Under the pieces are notes generated by a model that worked only from the letters and a program-made list of their open reading frames with translations, made no database searches and was not told the origin of the DNA. From positions 1 to 64,000 of the forward strand of contig CABQER010000002.1 in NCBI GenBank assembly GCA_902463235.1: 64,000 bases of DNA, read 5' to 3'. Source of the stretch: an uncultured Faecalibacterium sp. Lineage in GTDB: Bacteria; Bacillota; Clostridia; Oscillospirales; Ruminococcaceae. The position numbers and the translations under genes are program-made. Below are positions 53,886 through 62,789 of the stretch, one piece after another (within the stretch, counting starts at the first letter, position 1; every line of letters begins with the position of its first letter).

Positions 53886-54746
53886 TTACGTCCTCTCTCT
53901 TTTACGTTTTTCGGCGATGGCGCGCAGCTGTGCTGCGGCTTCGTCCGGTGCGGTACAGGTGCCGATGGGATGGGGATGCTTGTGGTTGCGGCCATGGAAG
54001 TCCGTGCCCGCAGTCGCCACAAGGCCGTACTGTTTGCACAGAGCAAGGCACTCGGCGCTGTCCTCCGGGCTGTTGCTGGGATGGTACACCTCTATGCCAT
54101 CCACTGCGCCCTCTGCTGCCAGCTCACGCAGCAGGGGCATACTTTTATACACCGTGGGGTGGGCAAATACCACCGCGCCGCCGCTTGCCTTGGCGGTAGC
54201 CAGCACCTGCCGCACCGGCAGATACTCCGGCGAATGCAGCACGATGCCCCGAGGGTTCCACCCGAACAGCTTGTGGTAGGTCTCGCCGTAGATGCTGCCA
54301 TCGGTCAGGCCAAGCATCTCCAGCGCCTGCATCAGCCCGCTTTTGAACAGCACCCCGCTGGCTTTGGTGGTCTCCCACGCAAGGTCGGCGGTAAACTGCG
54401 GGTACAGCTGCTCCAGCTCCTTTGCGCTCTGCAAAGCACAGGCGTTGCGGCGCTCCTTCATGATGGCGCAGTGCTCCCGCAGCGCCGGGCAGTCCACGTC
54501 CGGGTAGTAGCACAGCAGATGCACCCGGTGCTGGCGCTCAAAGTCGTAGCCGGTCAGCTCCACGGCGGGGATCAGCTCTACCCCGTCCTGCCCGGTGTGG
54601 GCATAGGCGTACTGGGCGCTGAGCAGGGTGTCATGGTCCGAAAGGGCGATGGCGTGCAGCCCGGTGCGGGCGGCGATGGGTGCCAGCCGCTCAATGGGCA
54701 CAGCACCGTCCGAGCAGGTGGAATGGATATGCAGGTCACAGGACAT
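53886..54746 (-). CDS. PHP domain phosphoesterase (YciV/RNase AM-like)
   Basis: 286 residues. The PHP metal-binding motif DLHIHSTCSDG starts at residue 4, with SDHDTLLSAQYA (~37) and further His residues (FAHPTVY ~195; GTDFHGRNHKHP near 250). Members hydrolyse 3',5'-nucleoside bisphosphates or trim RNA 5' ends. It starts 14 bp after the aconitase-family gene, so it belongs to that operon. Confidence 0.85.
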   Translation of the reverse strand: MSCDLHIHSTCSDGAVPIERLAPIAARTGLHAIALSDHDTLLSAQYAYAHTGQDGVELIPAVELTGYDFERQHRVHLLCYYPDVDCPALREHCAIMKERRNACALQSAKELEQLYPQFTADLAWETTKASGVLFKSGLMQALEMLGLTDGSIYGETYHKLFGWNPRGIVLHSPEYLPVRQVLATAKASGGAVVFAHPTVYKSMPLLRELAAEGAVDGIEVYHPSNSPEDSAECLALCKQYGLVATAGTDFHGRNHKHPHPIGTCTAPDEAAAQLRAIAEKRKRERT

Positions 54747-54760
54747 AGCGGGTTACTTCC

Positions 54761-57037
54761 TTAGTGCTTATAGAAATTGATCAGGCAGCCGTCAGCCAGG
54801 ATCTGGCGCTCGTCAGTGGTGAGCGGAGCCATGTACAGCTCAAACTCCTTGACGGTATCGCCCAGAACATAGGCCTTGATGCTCTGCAGATCGCCCTTGA
54901 GTGCTTCCCGCACATTGGGGATGAGCACATAGTCCCCCAGACCAAAGGGGGTGGCACCTGCCAGCTGCAGGGGCAGCATGCCCCAGTTGATCAGGTTGGA
55001 ACGGTAACGCTTGGTGGCGTACTCGGTAACGATATTGGCACCGGCGCCCAGCACACGCTGGCAGCTGGCGGCCTGCTCGCGGGCAGAGCCGTCACCGGGC
55101 TTGACTGCAAAGATGGTAGAAGCGATCTGGATATCGTTCCAGTTCAGCTGTTCGCAGCCGGGCACGGCGTTCACCTTTGCCAGCAGGGCAGCGTCCCCTG
55201 CACCGGTGCGGCGGGCGTTCTCTTCGGCCTGCACAGCCTTGGCGCGGCCCACATACTCCGGATCCTTGCGGCTGAGGGTGAACTCGGCCAGACCCAGCGG
55301 GTTAGAACGGTAAGAAGAGGTCTCGCCGGAGGGGATCAGCTCGTCGGTGGTGGTGACGGGGTCGGTGATATAAGAAGCCACCTTCAGCAGCAGGTTGTCG
55401 CCCAGCGGTGCGATCTCCGGCCAGTCCTTGATGTTGGGGCCAAATTTGAGCAGGGCATCGTAATCTCCCTTGCCAAAGCCCTGATACACGCGGGTGTCGT
55501 AGCTGGAAGCATCGTACTGGTACTCCGGCACGGTGGGATCATAATCAATGTCGGTGGCGGGGGTCAGGATGCCGCCGTTTGCGGTGGTGGCCGCAATGCT
55601 GCGGGCATCCATCAGTGCCACACCGGACAGCTGACCGCTGCCGGGCTTGGAGCCCTCACGGCTGGGGAAATTGCGGGTGGTGTGACGGATAGACAGTGCA
55701 CCGTTGGCGGGCACATCGCCTGCGCCAAAGCAGGGGCCGCAGAAGGCGGTGCGGATGGTGGCGCCGCTGGCCATCAACTCGCCGATGACGCCGGTGCGCA
55801 CCAGTTCCATCATGATGGGCTGGCTGCCGGGGTAAACGCTCAGAGCGTAGTCGCCGCAGCCGCCGGTGTGCCCCTTGAGGATGGAAGCAGCCTCGTAGAT
55901 GCTGTCGTACAGACCGCCTGCGCAGCCTGCAATGACGCCCTGATCCACACGCAGCTTGCCGTTTTCGATCTTGCTGCACAGATCCAGCCGCACGTCCTTG
56001 CGGCCGATCAGCTTCTGCACATCCTGCTCGCAGGCGTGGAGGATGTCCTCCAGATTTGCGTTCAACTCCTCAATAGTAAAGGCATTGGAGGGGTGCATGG
56101 GCAGAGCGATCATGGGACGGATGGCAGAAAGATCCACCTCCACCACGCCATCGTAATAGGCGAGGTCAGCCGGTGCCAGCTTCTTGTAGTCCGCTGCGCG
56201 ACCATGCACGGCCAGAAAACGCTGGGTGACTTCGTCCGTCTCCCAGATGGAGGACAGGCAGGTGGTCTCGGTGGTCATGGCATCAATGGCGTTGCGGGTA
56301 TCCTGCCGCAGAGAAGCAATGCCGGGGCCCACAAACTCCATAACCTTGTTCTTGACGTAGCCACTCTTGAACAGCTTGCCCACAAGGGCAATGGCTACAT
56401 CGTGGGGGCCGCAGCCCGCCGGCAGACTGCCGGTCAGGTAGATAGCCACCACGCCCGGGCGGGCAACATCGTAGGTGCGGCCCAGCAGCTGCTTTGCCAG
56501 CTCGCCACCGCCTTCACCGATAGCCATGGTGCCCAGTGCGCCGTAGCGGGTGTGGGAGTCCGAGCCAAGGATCATTTTGCCGCAGCCCGCAAAGCGTTCG
56601 CGCATATACTGGTGGATGACTGCCATGTGCGGGGGCACAAAGATGCCGCCGTACTTTTTGGCAGCGGACAGGCCAAAGCGGTGGTCATCCTCGTTGATGG
56701 TGCCGCCCACAGCGCACAGGCTGTTGTGGCAGTTGGTGAGCACATAAGGGATGGGGAACTTTTCCAGCCCAGAAGCACGGGCGGTCTGGATAATGCCCAC
56801 AAAGGTGATGTCATGGCTTGCCATGGCATCAAACTTGATCTTCAGGTTCTCGGCATCGCCGCTGGTGTTGTGTGCCTGCATAATATTGTAGGCCATGGTA
56901 CCGGTCTTAGCCGTGGCAACGGCAGCGGCATCAAAGCCCTTTGCAGCCAGTGCTGCGGGTGCGTTGCCGTCTGCGGGGACCCACTCTCCGCGTGCATAGT
57001 ACGCACCGCCGGTGCTGCATTTGATCATATCCAACAT
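54761..57037 (-). CDS. Aconitase-family hydratase (YbhJ-like)
   Basis: 758 residues. The [4Fe-4S] ligands are present: Cys in VIAGCAGGLYDS and two in AFCGPCFG. The substrate region SDSHTRYGALGTMAIGEGGGELA and a C-terminal swivel domain (YRSNLINWGMLPLQ) are typical of aconitases. Length and the N-terminus starting MLDMIKCSTGG suggest the YbhJ-type paralogue rather than citrate-cycle AcnA/AcnB, so the substrate is uncertain. GAGAGG precedes the ATG. First gene of the run with the PHP and TSCPD genes. Confidence 0.82.
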   Translation of the reverse strand: MLDMIKCSTGGAYYARGEWVPADGNAPAALAAKGFDAAAVATAKTGTMAYNIMQAHNTSGDAENLKIKFDAMASHDITFVGIIQTARASGLEKFPIPYVLTNCHNSLCAVGGTINEDDHRFGLSAAKKYGGIFVPPHMAVIHQYMRERFAGCGKMILGSDSHTRYGALGTMAIGEGGGELAKQLLGRTYDVARPGVVAIYLTGSLPAGCGPHDVAIALVGKLFKSGYVKNKVMEFVGPGIASLRQDTRNAIDAMTTETTCLSSIWETDEVTQRFLAVHGRAADYKKLAPADLAYYDGVVEVDLSAIRPMIALPMHPSNAFTIEELNANLEDILHACEQDVQKLIGRKDVRLDLCSKIENGKLRVDQGVIAGCAGGLYDSIYEAASILKGHTGGCGDYALSVYPGSQPIMMELVRTGVIGELMASGATIRTAFCGPCFGAGDVPANGALSIRHTTRNFPSREGSKPGSGQLSGVALMDARSIAATTANGGILTPATDIDYDPTVPEYQYDASSYDTRVYQGFGKGDYDALLKFGPNIKDWPEIAPLGDNLLLKVASYITDPVTTTDELIPSGETSSYRSNPLGLAEFTLSRKDPEYVGRAKAVQAEENARRTGAGDAALLAKVNAVPGCEQLNWNDIQIASTIFAVKPGDGSAREQAASCQRVLGAGANIVTEYATKRYRSNLINWGMLPLQLAGATPFGLGDYVLIPNVREALKGDLQSIKAYVLGDTVKEFELYMAPLTTDERQILADGCLINFYKH

Positions 57038-57199
57038 CTCGATTCGCCTCTCTTTTTGTATTTTCCCGCCCGCCGCAATTGCGGGCATTGCCCCGGCAGT
57101 GCGGGGGTCACCCCTGCCCTGCCCTGTTACGGCATAAGCCGTGTTTAACTGTTATTATAGCATGAAAGGGCGAAAAGAAAAAGCACTTTTTATGAACCC

Positions 57200-58561
57200 T
57201 TACTGCGCCTTTGCGGCGGCTTCCTGCTGCTTTTCCTTTTGCAGTCTGCGGAACACCACAAAATAGGCCGGGATCAGGAAGAAGCAGGCAAAGAACCATG
57301 CCACCGGGTTTGCGATGCAGGCGGCAAAGTAGCCCCACAGCGGCACGAACCAGAAGCCCACCATGGCGCGGGCGATCATTTCAGCCACACCGGCAAACAT
57401 GGCAAGGCCGGAGTGCCCCAGACCCTGAATGGTGTAGCGGTAGATGATAAGCACTGCCAGCGGGATGTAGAACACACTGTTCCAGAAGATGAATTCCTGT
57501 GCATTCGCCATAATGGCAGTCTGGTGTGCGTCCAGAAATAGACCGATCAGGGGCTTATCCAGCACGCGCAGGATGAGGAAGGAGGCCACGCTGTACACGC
57601 AGCCGATGCCCAGTGCGGTGTTCACGCCGCGGTTCACGCGGTCTAGATCCTTCGCGCCCATATTCTGGCTGGTGTAGGTCGTCATGGCGGTGCCGATGCT
57701 CTCCAGCGGCACGCTGAGGAACTGCGCAGCCTTGCCGCCGGCGGTCTGCGCGGCCACGATGCCGCTGCCCAGACCGTTCACTGCGCCCTGCAGCACCACA
57801 CTGCCAATGGCGGTAATGCTGCACTGCAAGCCCATGGGGATGCCCATGGCGCAAAGCTTTGCGCAGTGCGGTGCGCTGATGCGGCCTTCTTCCTTATTCC
57901 AGCGCAGCTCCGGGTAGTGGCGCACGATATAAAGAAGGCTGCCGATGCCCGCCACAGCCTGACTGAACACGGTGGCAAAGGCGGCGCCGAACACGCCCAT
58001 GTTGAACACGATGATGCAGGCAAGGTCCAGCCCGATGTTCAGTGCACTGGCCACCAGCAGGAAATACAGCGGGCGCTTGCTGTCGCCCAGTGCACGCATC
58101 AGGGCGCTGGTCACATTATAAAGCAAGGTAAAGGGGATGCCCGCAAAAATGGTGCGGATATACACATCCGCAAGGTCGATGATGTCAGCCGGAGTGTTCG
58201 TCCACACCAGCACCAGACGGGTCATAGCCACCGTAACGATGGTGAGCACCGTGGCAAAGGCGATGGACAGCCACACGGTATTGGCGGTGTAGCGGCGCAT
58301 CTCGTGGTGGTCGCGGGCACCGAAGGTCCATGAGATGGGGATGGAAAAGCCGCAGGCAATGCCGTTGACAAAGCCCAGCACCAGATAGTTCAGGCCGCCC
58401 ACGCTGCCTACCGCCGCCAGCGCCTCCACGCCCACGAACCGGCCCACAATGATGGTATCGGCCAGATTGTAGAACTGCTGGAACAGGCTGCCCAGCATCA
58501 GCGGCACAGCAAAGGCAAGGATCAGCTTCAGCGGGCTGCCCTGCGTCATGTCTTTGGTCAT
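57200..58561 (-). CDS. MATE family exporter (second copy in the window)
   Basis: 453 residues, ~12 membrane segments. Starts MTKDMTQGSPLKLILAFAVPLML; the second half begins near CAMGIPMGLQCSITAIGS. It is a distinct paralogue of the MATE protein at 22191-23552. AGGAGG precedes the ATG at 58561. The substrate is unknown. The polar amino acid ABC operon lies upstream on the same strand. Confidence 0.93.
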   Translation of the reverse strand: MTKDMTQGSPLKLILAFAVPLMLGSLFQQFYNLADTIIVGRFVGVEALAAVGSVGGLNYLVLGFVNGIACGFSIPISWTFGARDHHEMRRYTANTVWLSIAFATVLTIVTVAMTRLVLVWTNTPADIIDLADVYIRTIFAGIPFTLLYNVTSALMRALGDSKRPLYFLLVASALNIGLDLACIIVFNMGVFGAAFATVFSQAVAGIGSLLYIVRHYPELRWNKEEGRISAPHCAKLCAMGIPMGLQCSITAIGSVVLQGAVNGLGSGIVAAQTAGGKAAQFLSVPLESIGTAMTTYTSQNMGAKDLDRVNRGVNTALGIGCVYSVASFLILRVLDKPLIGLFLDAHQTAIMANAQEFIFWNSVFYIPLAVLIIYRYTIQGLGHSGLAMFAGVAEMIARAMVGFWFVPLWGYFAACIANPVAWFFACFFLIPAYFVVFRRLQKEKQQEAAAKAQ

Positions 58562-58615
58562 GGAAATATACCTCCTGCCCACACAAAAAAGATGGATGTT
58601 TGCATTTTTTGCCGT

Positions 58616-58648
58616 GAAAAACGCCCTGCCGGAAAAGCGGCAGGACGT
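58616..58648 (-). terminator. Terminator of the amino acid ABC operon
   Basis: ACGCCCTGCCG (58621-58631) with CGGCAGGACGT (58638-58648), then a T-run on the minus strand. Confidence 0.8.
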
Positions 58649-58752
58649 TGTAAGGATTCATGAGTGGTATTATAGCGGAGCAGCGCCGGTTTTGCAAGAT
58701 TTGGTTTGCATCAACATTTCCGCTTTTTTGCGTAAAGAATTGGTGATTTTGC

Positions 58753-59535
58753 TCACTCCGTGTAGTGTGCCAGAAACTGCTTGGTGCGCTGTTCTCTGGG
58801 ATGGTCGATCAGCTGCTTTGCAGGGCCTTCCTCCACCACCACACCGCCGTCCATGAACAGGATGCGGTCAGCCACATCTCGGGCAAAGTGCATCTCGTGG
58901 GTCACAATGATCATGGTGGTCTTGCGGTCGGCCAACACCCGCAGCACCCGCAGCACCTCGCCGGTCAGTTCCGGGTCAAGAGCACTGGTGGGTTCGTCAA
59001 AACAGAGGATATCCGGGTGCAACGCCAGCGCCCGGGCAATGGCTACCCGCTGCTGCTGCCCGCCGGAAAGCTGGTGCGGGTAGTGGTCTGCCCGCTCCGA
59101 AAGTCCCATCTGCGCCAGCAGCTCCCGCGCCTGCTGTTCCAGCTGCGCGTGCACCGCCTTTTTGTTGGCGCGATAGTCCGGGCGTTCCTTTGCCAGCAGC
59201 TCCCCTGCCAGCATCACGTTCTGCAAGGCGGTATACTGCGGGAAAAGGTTGAAACTCTGGAACACCAGCCCGAAATGCAGCCGCTTTTTGCGGATCTCGC
59301 TTTCCCGCTGGGTGGCGGGGTCGGCAGCGTCCCACATGGTCTCGCCGTTCACCCGGATGCAGCCGGTGTCCGGCCGCTCCAGAAAGTTCAGGCAGCGCAG
59401 CAGGGTGGTCTTGCCGGAGCCGGACGAGCCGATAATGGCCAGCGCCTCGCCCTGCTCCAAAGTAAGAGAAATATCCTTTAAGACCTTTGTATCTCCGAAA
59501 TTTTTGCCAATGCCGGAGGCTTCCAGTAATGCCAT
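58753..59535 (-). CDS. Polar amino acid ABC transporter ATP-binding protein
   Basis: 260 residues. Walker A GSSGSGKTT (36-44), signature LSGGQQQRVAIARAL, Walker B ILCFDEPTSALD, and the H-loop in THEMHFARDVADRI, matching the GlnQ/ArtP group. Start at 59535 follows GAGGAGG. Last gene of the operon (binding protein, permease, ATPase). Confidence 0.93.
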   Translation of the reverse strand: MALLEASGIGKNFGDTKVLKDISLTLEQGEALAIIGSSGSGKTTLLRCLNFLERPDTGCIRVNGETMWDAADPATQRESEIRKKRLHFGLVFQSFNLFPQYTALQNVMLAGELLAKERPDYRANKKAVHAQLEQQARELLAQMGLSERADHYPHQLSGGQQQRVAIARALALHPDILCFDEPTSALDPELTGEVLRVLRVLADRKTTMIIVTHEMHFARDVADRILFMDGGVVVEEGPAKQLIDHPREQRTKQFLAHYTE

Positions 59536-59551
59536 ATTCTTAAAAACCTCC

Positions 59552-60205
59552 TCAGCAGCGGAAATAATCCAGCTTTTTTTCAGCCCAGCCGAACAGCAGC
59601 GTGAGCGCACCCACGAACACAAGGAAGAACAGCGCCGTAGAGAACAGCGGCCAGATCAGGCCCTTTGCGCTGTACTCCTTGGCCATCATGATGATCTCCT
59701 TGTTGGCGATGGTGTTTGCCAGCGAGGTGTCCTTGACAAGGGTGATGATCTCGTTGCCCATGGGCGGCAGAATGCGCTTGACCACCTGCAGCAGGGTGAC
59801 CTTGAAAAAGATCTGCGTGCGGGTCATGCCCAGCACCTGCCCGGCCTCAGTCTGTCCTTTGGGCACCGCCTCGATGCCGCCGCGATAGATCTCCGAAAAA
59901 TAGCAGGCGTAGTTGATGGCAAAGGCCACCACCGCCGCCACCATGCGCCCGCCGGAGCCGGAGGGCCACGGGTTATTCATGCCCAGCAGACCGGGGCCCA
60001 GATAAATGACGATGATCTGCAGCATCAGCGGCGTACCGCGTATGACCCAGACAAAAGTCTTTACCGCACCGGATAGCAGCCTGCACCGGCTCATAGAGCC
60101 AAAGGCCACCACCAGCCCCAGCGGCAGCGCAAACAGCAGCGTAAGGGCAAACAGCTCACAGTTGAGCAGGAACGCGCCGGAAAGGCGCCCAAGGATCACA
60201 GACAC
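59552..60205 (-). CDS. Polar amino acid ABC transporter permease
   Basis: 217 residues with four to five membrane segments and the EAA-type loop QTEAGQVLGMTRTQIFFKV, as in GlnP/ArtQ permeases. The annotated start is a GTG at 60205 without a strong ribosome site; it may depend on coupling with the upstream gene, whose stop is 37 bp away. The ATPase gene follows 16 bp downstream. Confidence 0.9.
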   Translation of the reverse strand: MSVILGRLSGAFLLNCELFALTLLFALPLGLVVAFGSMSRCRLLSGAVKTFVWVIRGTPLMLQIIVIYLGPGLLGMNNPWPSGSGGRMVAAVVAFAINYACYFSEIYRGGIEAVPKGQTEAGQVLGMTRTQIFFKVTLLQVVKRILPPMGNEIITLVKDTSLANTIANKEIIMMAKEYSAKGLIWPLFSTALFFLVFVGALTLLFGWAEKKLDYFRC

Positions 60206-60242
60206 AAAAACACACCCATCTATCGTTTTGTTATACGGCAGC

Positions 60243-61121
60243 TCAGTCTGCCAGCGTCAGGTCGTACTTTTCCGCCAGTGCCTGCATGGTGCCGTCAGCC
60301 TTCAGCTCATCAAAGGCGGCGTCCACTGCGGCGGCGGCATCACTGCCCTTGCGGAAGGCCACGCCGTACTCCTCCGCGTTCAGCTCATCCACGATCGCAA
60401 GGCTTGCGTAGTCGGTGCCTTCGCCGATCATGGCGTTGGCAAGGGTCAGGTCCAGCACAGCGGCATCTGCCGTACCGGCAGCTACTTCCATCAGGCAGTC
60501 GGTCTGCACGCTCTTGGAAACATAATCGGCCTTGGCAAGGTTTTCATCGCCCTGAATGGCAGCTTCACCGGCAGAACCGGCCTCGGCCACCACGGTCTTA
60601 CCGGCAAGGTCGGCGGTGGAGGTGTAGGCGGTGCCCTCCTTTACCACCACGACCTGTGCATTCTTGGCGTAGGCCTTAGTGGTGGCGGTGTTGGCCATGA
60701 TATCCTCGGTCAGGGTCATACCGTTCCAGATGCAGTCGATGCTCTTGGCGTCCAGCTCCACCACCTTGGTGTCCCAGTTGATCTCCACGAACTCCGGTTC
60801 TACGCCCAGTTTTGCGCACACAGCGATGGCAAGCTCGGTATCAAAGCCGGTAAAGTTTCCGTCGGCATCGGTGTAGTTCATAGGCTCGTACACGGTATAG
60901 CCGATGACCATTTTGCCCTTGCCCTTGATGTAATCCAGATCGCTGCCTGCTGCGGCAGAAGCCGAATCGGTTGCACTGCCGGACGCAGACGCCGCCGCAG
61001 AGGTGGATGCACTGCCGGACGCAGACGCCGCCGCAGAGGTGGATGCACTGCCGCCGCAGGCTGCAAGGCTCAGTGCCAGAGCACCGGCCAGAAATGCACT
61101 TGCAATACGCTTGGGTTTCAT
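60243..61121 (-). CDS. Polar amino acid ABC transporter substrate-binding lipoprotein
   Basis: 292 residues. Signal peptide with lipobox LSLAAC (Cys22), an Ala/Ser/Gly/Thr linker (~24-58), then a family 3 solute-binding domain with GFDTELAIAVCAKLG, DCIWNGMTLTEDI and AEAGSAGEAAI. The likely ligand is a polar amino acid. The linker is encoded by a 36-bp tandem repeat (60973-61052). A promoter with an overlapping inverted repeat precedes it. Confidence 0.93.
   Translation of the reverse strand: MKPKRIASAFLAGALALSLAACGGSASTSAAASASGSASTSAAASASGSATDSASAAAGSDLDYIKGKGKMVIGYTVYEPMNYTDADGNFTGFDTELAIAVCAKLGVEPEFVEINWDTKVVELDAKSIDCIWNGMTLTEDIMANTATTKAYAKNAQVVVVKEGTAYTSTADLAGKTVVAEAGSAGEAAIQGDENLAKADYVSKSVQTDCLMEVAAGTADAAVLDLTLANAMIGEGTDYASLAIVDELNAEEYGVAFRKGSDAAAAVDAAFDELKADGTMQALAEKYDLTLAD
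60973..61052 (-). repeat. 36-bp tandem repeat inside the lipoprotein linker
   Basis: Two identical 36-bp units (60973-61008, 61009-61044), beginning GCACTGCCGGACGCAGACGC on the plus strand, and the first 8 bp of a third. The repeat encodes SASGSASTSAAA-type linker residues. A multiple of three, so unit gain or loss keeps the frame and changes only linker length. Confidence 0.9.
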
Positions 61122-61177
61122 ATCTTTTTCCTCCCATAGGGGACGTTCGCCGTCCCGCTTCCCTCTCGATTTATCGT

Positions 61178-61238
61178 TTTACCATGCTAAAGTGGTAAAC
61201 TGTGGTTATAGAATAGCGCGTTTGCCGCCGTTTTGCAA
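61178..61238 (-). promoter_or_regulatory. Promoter and inverted-repeat operator of the amino acid ABC operon
   Basis: Minus-strand TTGCAA (61238-61233) and TATTCT (61215-61210), 17 bp apart. Just downstream of the -10, around the start of transcription, lies TTTACCA-N8-TGGTAAA (61199-61178), a perfect 7-bp inverted repeat, well placed for repression. Confidence 0.65.
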
Positions 61239-61312
61239 GAGGCAAACCCATTTTTTCGCACAATGCACTGCTTTGCCCCGCCCGTAAGCCCGCTTTTTGT
61301 GGGAAAGTGTGC

Positions 61313-61488
61313 ATACCCCTTTCGGCTTTGCGCCTGAGAGGCCAGCTGCAAATACCCCTTCCGTTTGCTCACTGCGTTCGCAGCCACCTTCCCCAAGGGG
61401 ACGGCTTTTCGCGGTAGCGAGAAACTTTGCGGTACCTCCATAAGGTGTCCCCTTGGGGGAGCTGGCGCGTTAGCGCCTGAGGGGGTAT
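61313..61488. repeat. Palindromic noncoding repeat element with ATACCCC/GGGGTAT ends
   Basis: Ends ATACCCCTTCC (61352) and GAGGGGGTAT (61479-61488) are inverted. Internal arms CTTCCCCAAGGGGAC (61388-61402) and GTCCCCTTGGGGGAG (61447-61461) match at 14 of 15 positions. A second partial left end is at 61313, so one copy may be nested in another. No coding capacity. It resembles widespread noncoding repeats of gut Firmicutes. Sits in a 547-bp gap (61122-61668) with the dispersed element copy D. Confidence 0.6.
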
Positions 61489-61561
61489 CTCCCGCAGCGC
61501 CGCCGCTTCCGTAGAAAGCAGGCGCTGCAAATGCCGTTTTCCTTCACGACCCCTCCCGTGA

Positions 61562-61668
61562 AAATGAGATAGCGGAGCGTCCGCAGACGCTCCGCTATCT
61601 CGAAATTAGAAATAATTTTTCCGCTGATTATGCCCAAAGCGCACGCGGCGGGCATTCCAAATCGTCCC
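61562..61668 (-). repeat. Dispersed two-part element, copy D
   Basis: On the minus strand the block (61668-61605) begins right after the lipoprotein stop codon (TAG at 61671-61669) and gives ATGCCC, CCGC, GGGCAT, GCGG. A perfect 15-bp hairpin (61601-61587 with 61580-61566) around C(TGCG)G follows, then ATTTT. This copy has no separate terminator between gene and element, so it probably serves as the 3' end of the lipoprotein mRNA. Confidence 0.78.
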
Positions 61669-62697
61669 CTACTGCTCCGCCATGGCTTTCAGCGCCGCCT
61701 TTTGCAGGTCGGTGACCGAGATGGTGCACAGCGCCTTCAGGTCAGCGTCCGTGCCGTCTGCGGAGAGCTTGCCGATCTCCACGGCGTTTTTGCCCTTCAG
61801 GTAGCCGCACCAGCCTGCGCTATGCTCGTACCACTCCTTGCCTAACGCGCTTGCGCTGCGCATTCCGTAGCGGTCGCCCAGCTCGTTTTTGGTGTAGACC
61901 GGCTCACGCGGGGCAGACACTGTACCGTCCGCGCTGACGGTCAGCTCCGGCTCGGTCATATCCCCGATAGCGCTGGTCACACGGGCGTTCTCGTCCATAG
62001 TCACCACTGCCAGCGTGATTTTAGCCTGCACCTGTGCGTCCTTGTCATCTGTGCCCGCAAGCCCCTGCGGTATTTCGGCTACCTCAACGCCCAGCTTGAC
62101 CGTATCGCCCCGGGCAGCGCCCAGCACCTGCGCATTCTCACAGGCGCGGACGACGGCATCCCGGTAGCGGTCCACCGCGATGGTGCAGCCGGAGAGAAGG
62201 TCCGCATCCGTGGCCTTGCCGTCTGCATCCGTTTTCAGTTTTTTTACCTCGTCCGGGGTCTTGCCCTCAAGCCAGCTGCCAAAGGCATCTGCCTGCTCTG
62301 CCCAGCCCTTTTTCAGGCCGGACACCTCTGCCAGTGGGTAGTCCTTCCCTTTCTGGCGCTTGGTGCGGGTGTCGGTGGGGGTGGTCACCTTGCCGGTGCC
62401 GTCCGCACTGACTGAAAGCTCCAGCTCGTCCAGTGTTACCCCGGCCAGCTTGCCGTCTGCATCCAGCAGCACGGCAGCCGCCACAGTGCGGATGCTGCCC
62501 GCACGGTCTGTGCCGGTCGCCTCGGTCAGGACCCCCAGCCCGGTGCGCCACGCCGCGCCTTGCGCCGCGCTGCTGCCCGTAGAGGTGCTGCCGCTCATAG
62601 GACCGGAACTGCTGCCGGAGCTTCCCCCGCCGCAGCCGGTCAATGCCAGTGCTGCTGCCAACGTGCAGCACAAAAACCATCGCGATGCCTGTTTCAT
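61669..62697 (-). CDS. Lipoprotein with two related domains, function unknown
   Basis: 342 residues. Signal peptide with LTGC (Cys22), a short Gly/Ser linker, then two related ~120-residue modules: the first with KGKDYPLAEVSGLKKGWAEQ, the second with KNELGDRYGMRSASALGKEW, each followed by a GKT/GKN segment and a C-terminal ISV-type strand and helix. The second module resembles a domain seen in other Firmicutes lipoproteins, sometimes listed as FMN-binding-like; this is memory, not a search. The start at 62697 is used because AAAGGGAG precedes it at a loose distance. Confidence 0.7.
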   Translation of the reverse strand: MKQASRWFLCCTLAAALALTGCGGGSSGSSSGPMSGSTSTGSSAAQGAAWRTGLGVLTEATGTDRAGSIRTVAAAVLLDADGKLAGVTLDELELSVSADGTGKVTTPTDTRTKRQKGKDYPLAEVSGLKKGWAEQADAFGSWLEGKTPDEVKKLKTDADGKATDADLLSGCTIAVDRYRDAVVRACENAQVLGAARGDTVKLGVEVAEIPQGLAGTDDKDAQVQAKITLAVVTMDENARVTSAIGDMTEPELTVSADGTVSAPREPVYTKNELGDRYGMRSASALGKEWYEHSAGWCGYLKGKNAVEIGKLSADGTDADLKALCTISVTDLQKAALKAMAEQ

Positions 62698-62789
62698 ATC
62701 GTCACATACGCTCCCTTTCCGTGCCTGCATTGCAGACGCAGGCTTTGGAGCCAGTATGCCCCGCCGCGTGGGATTTTATGAGCAGACGC

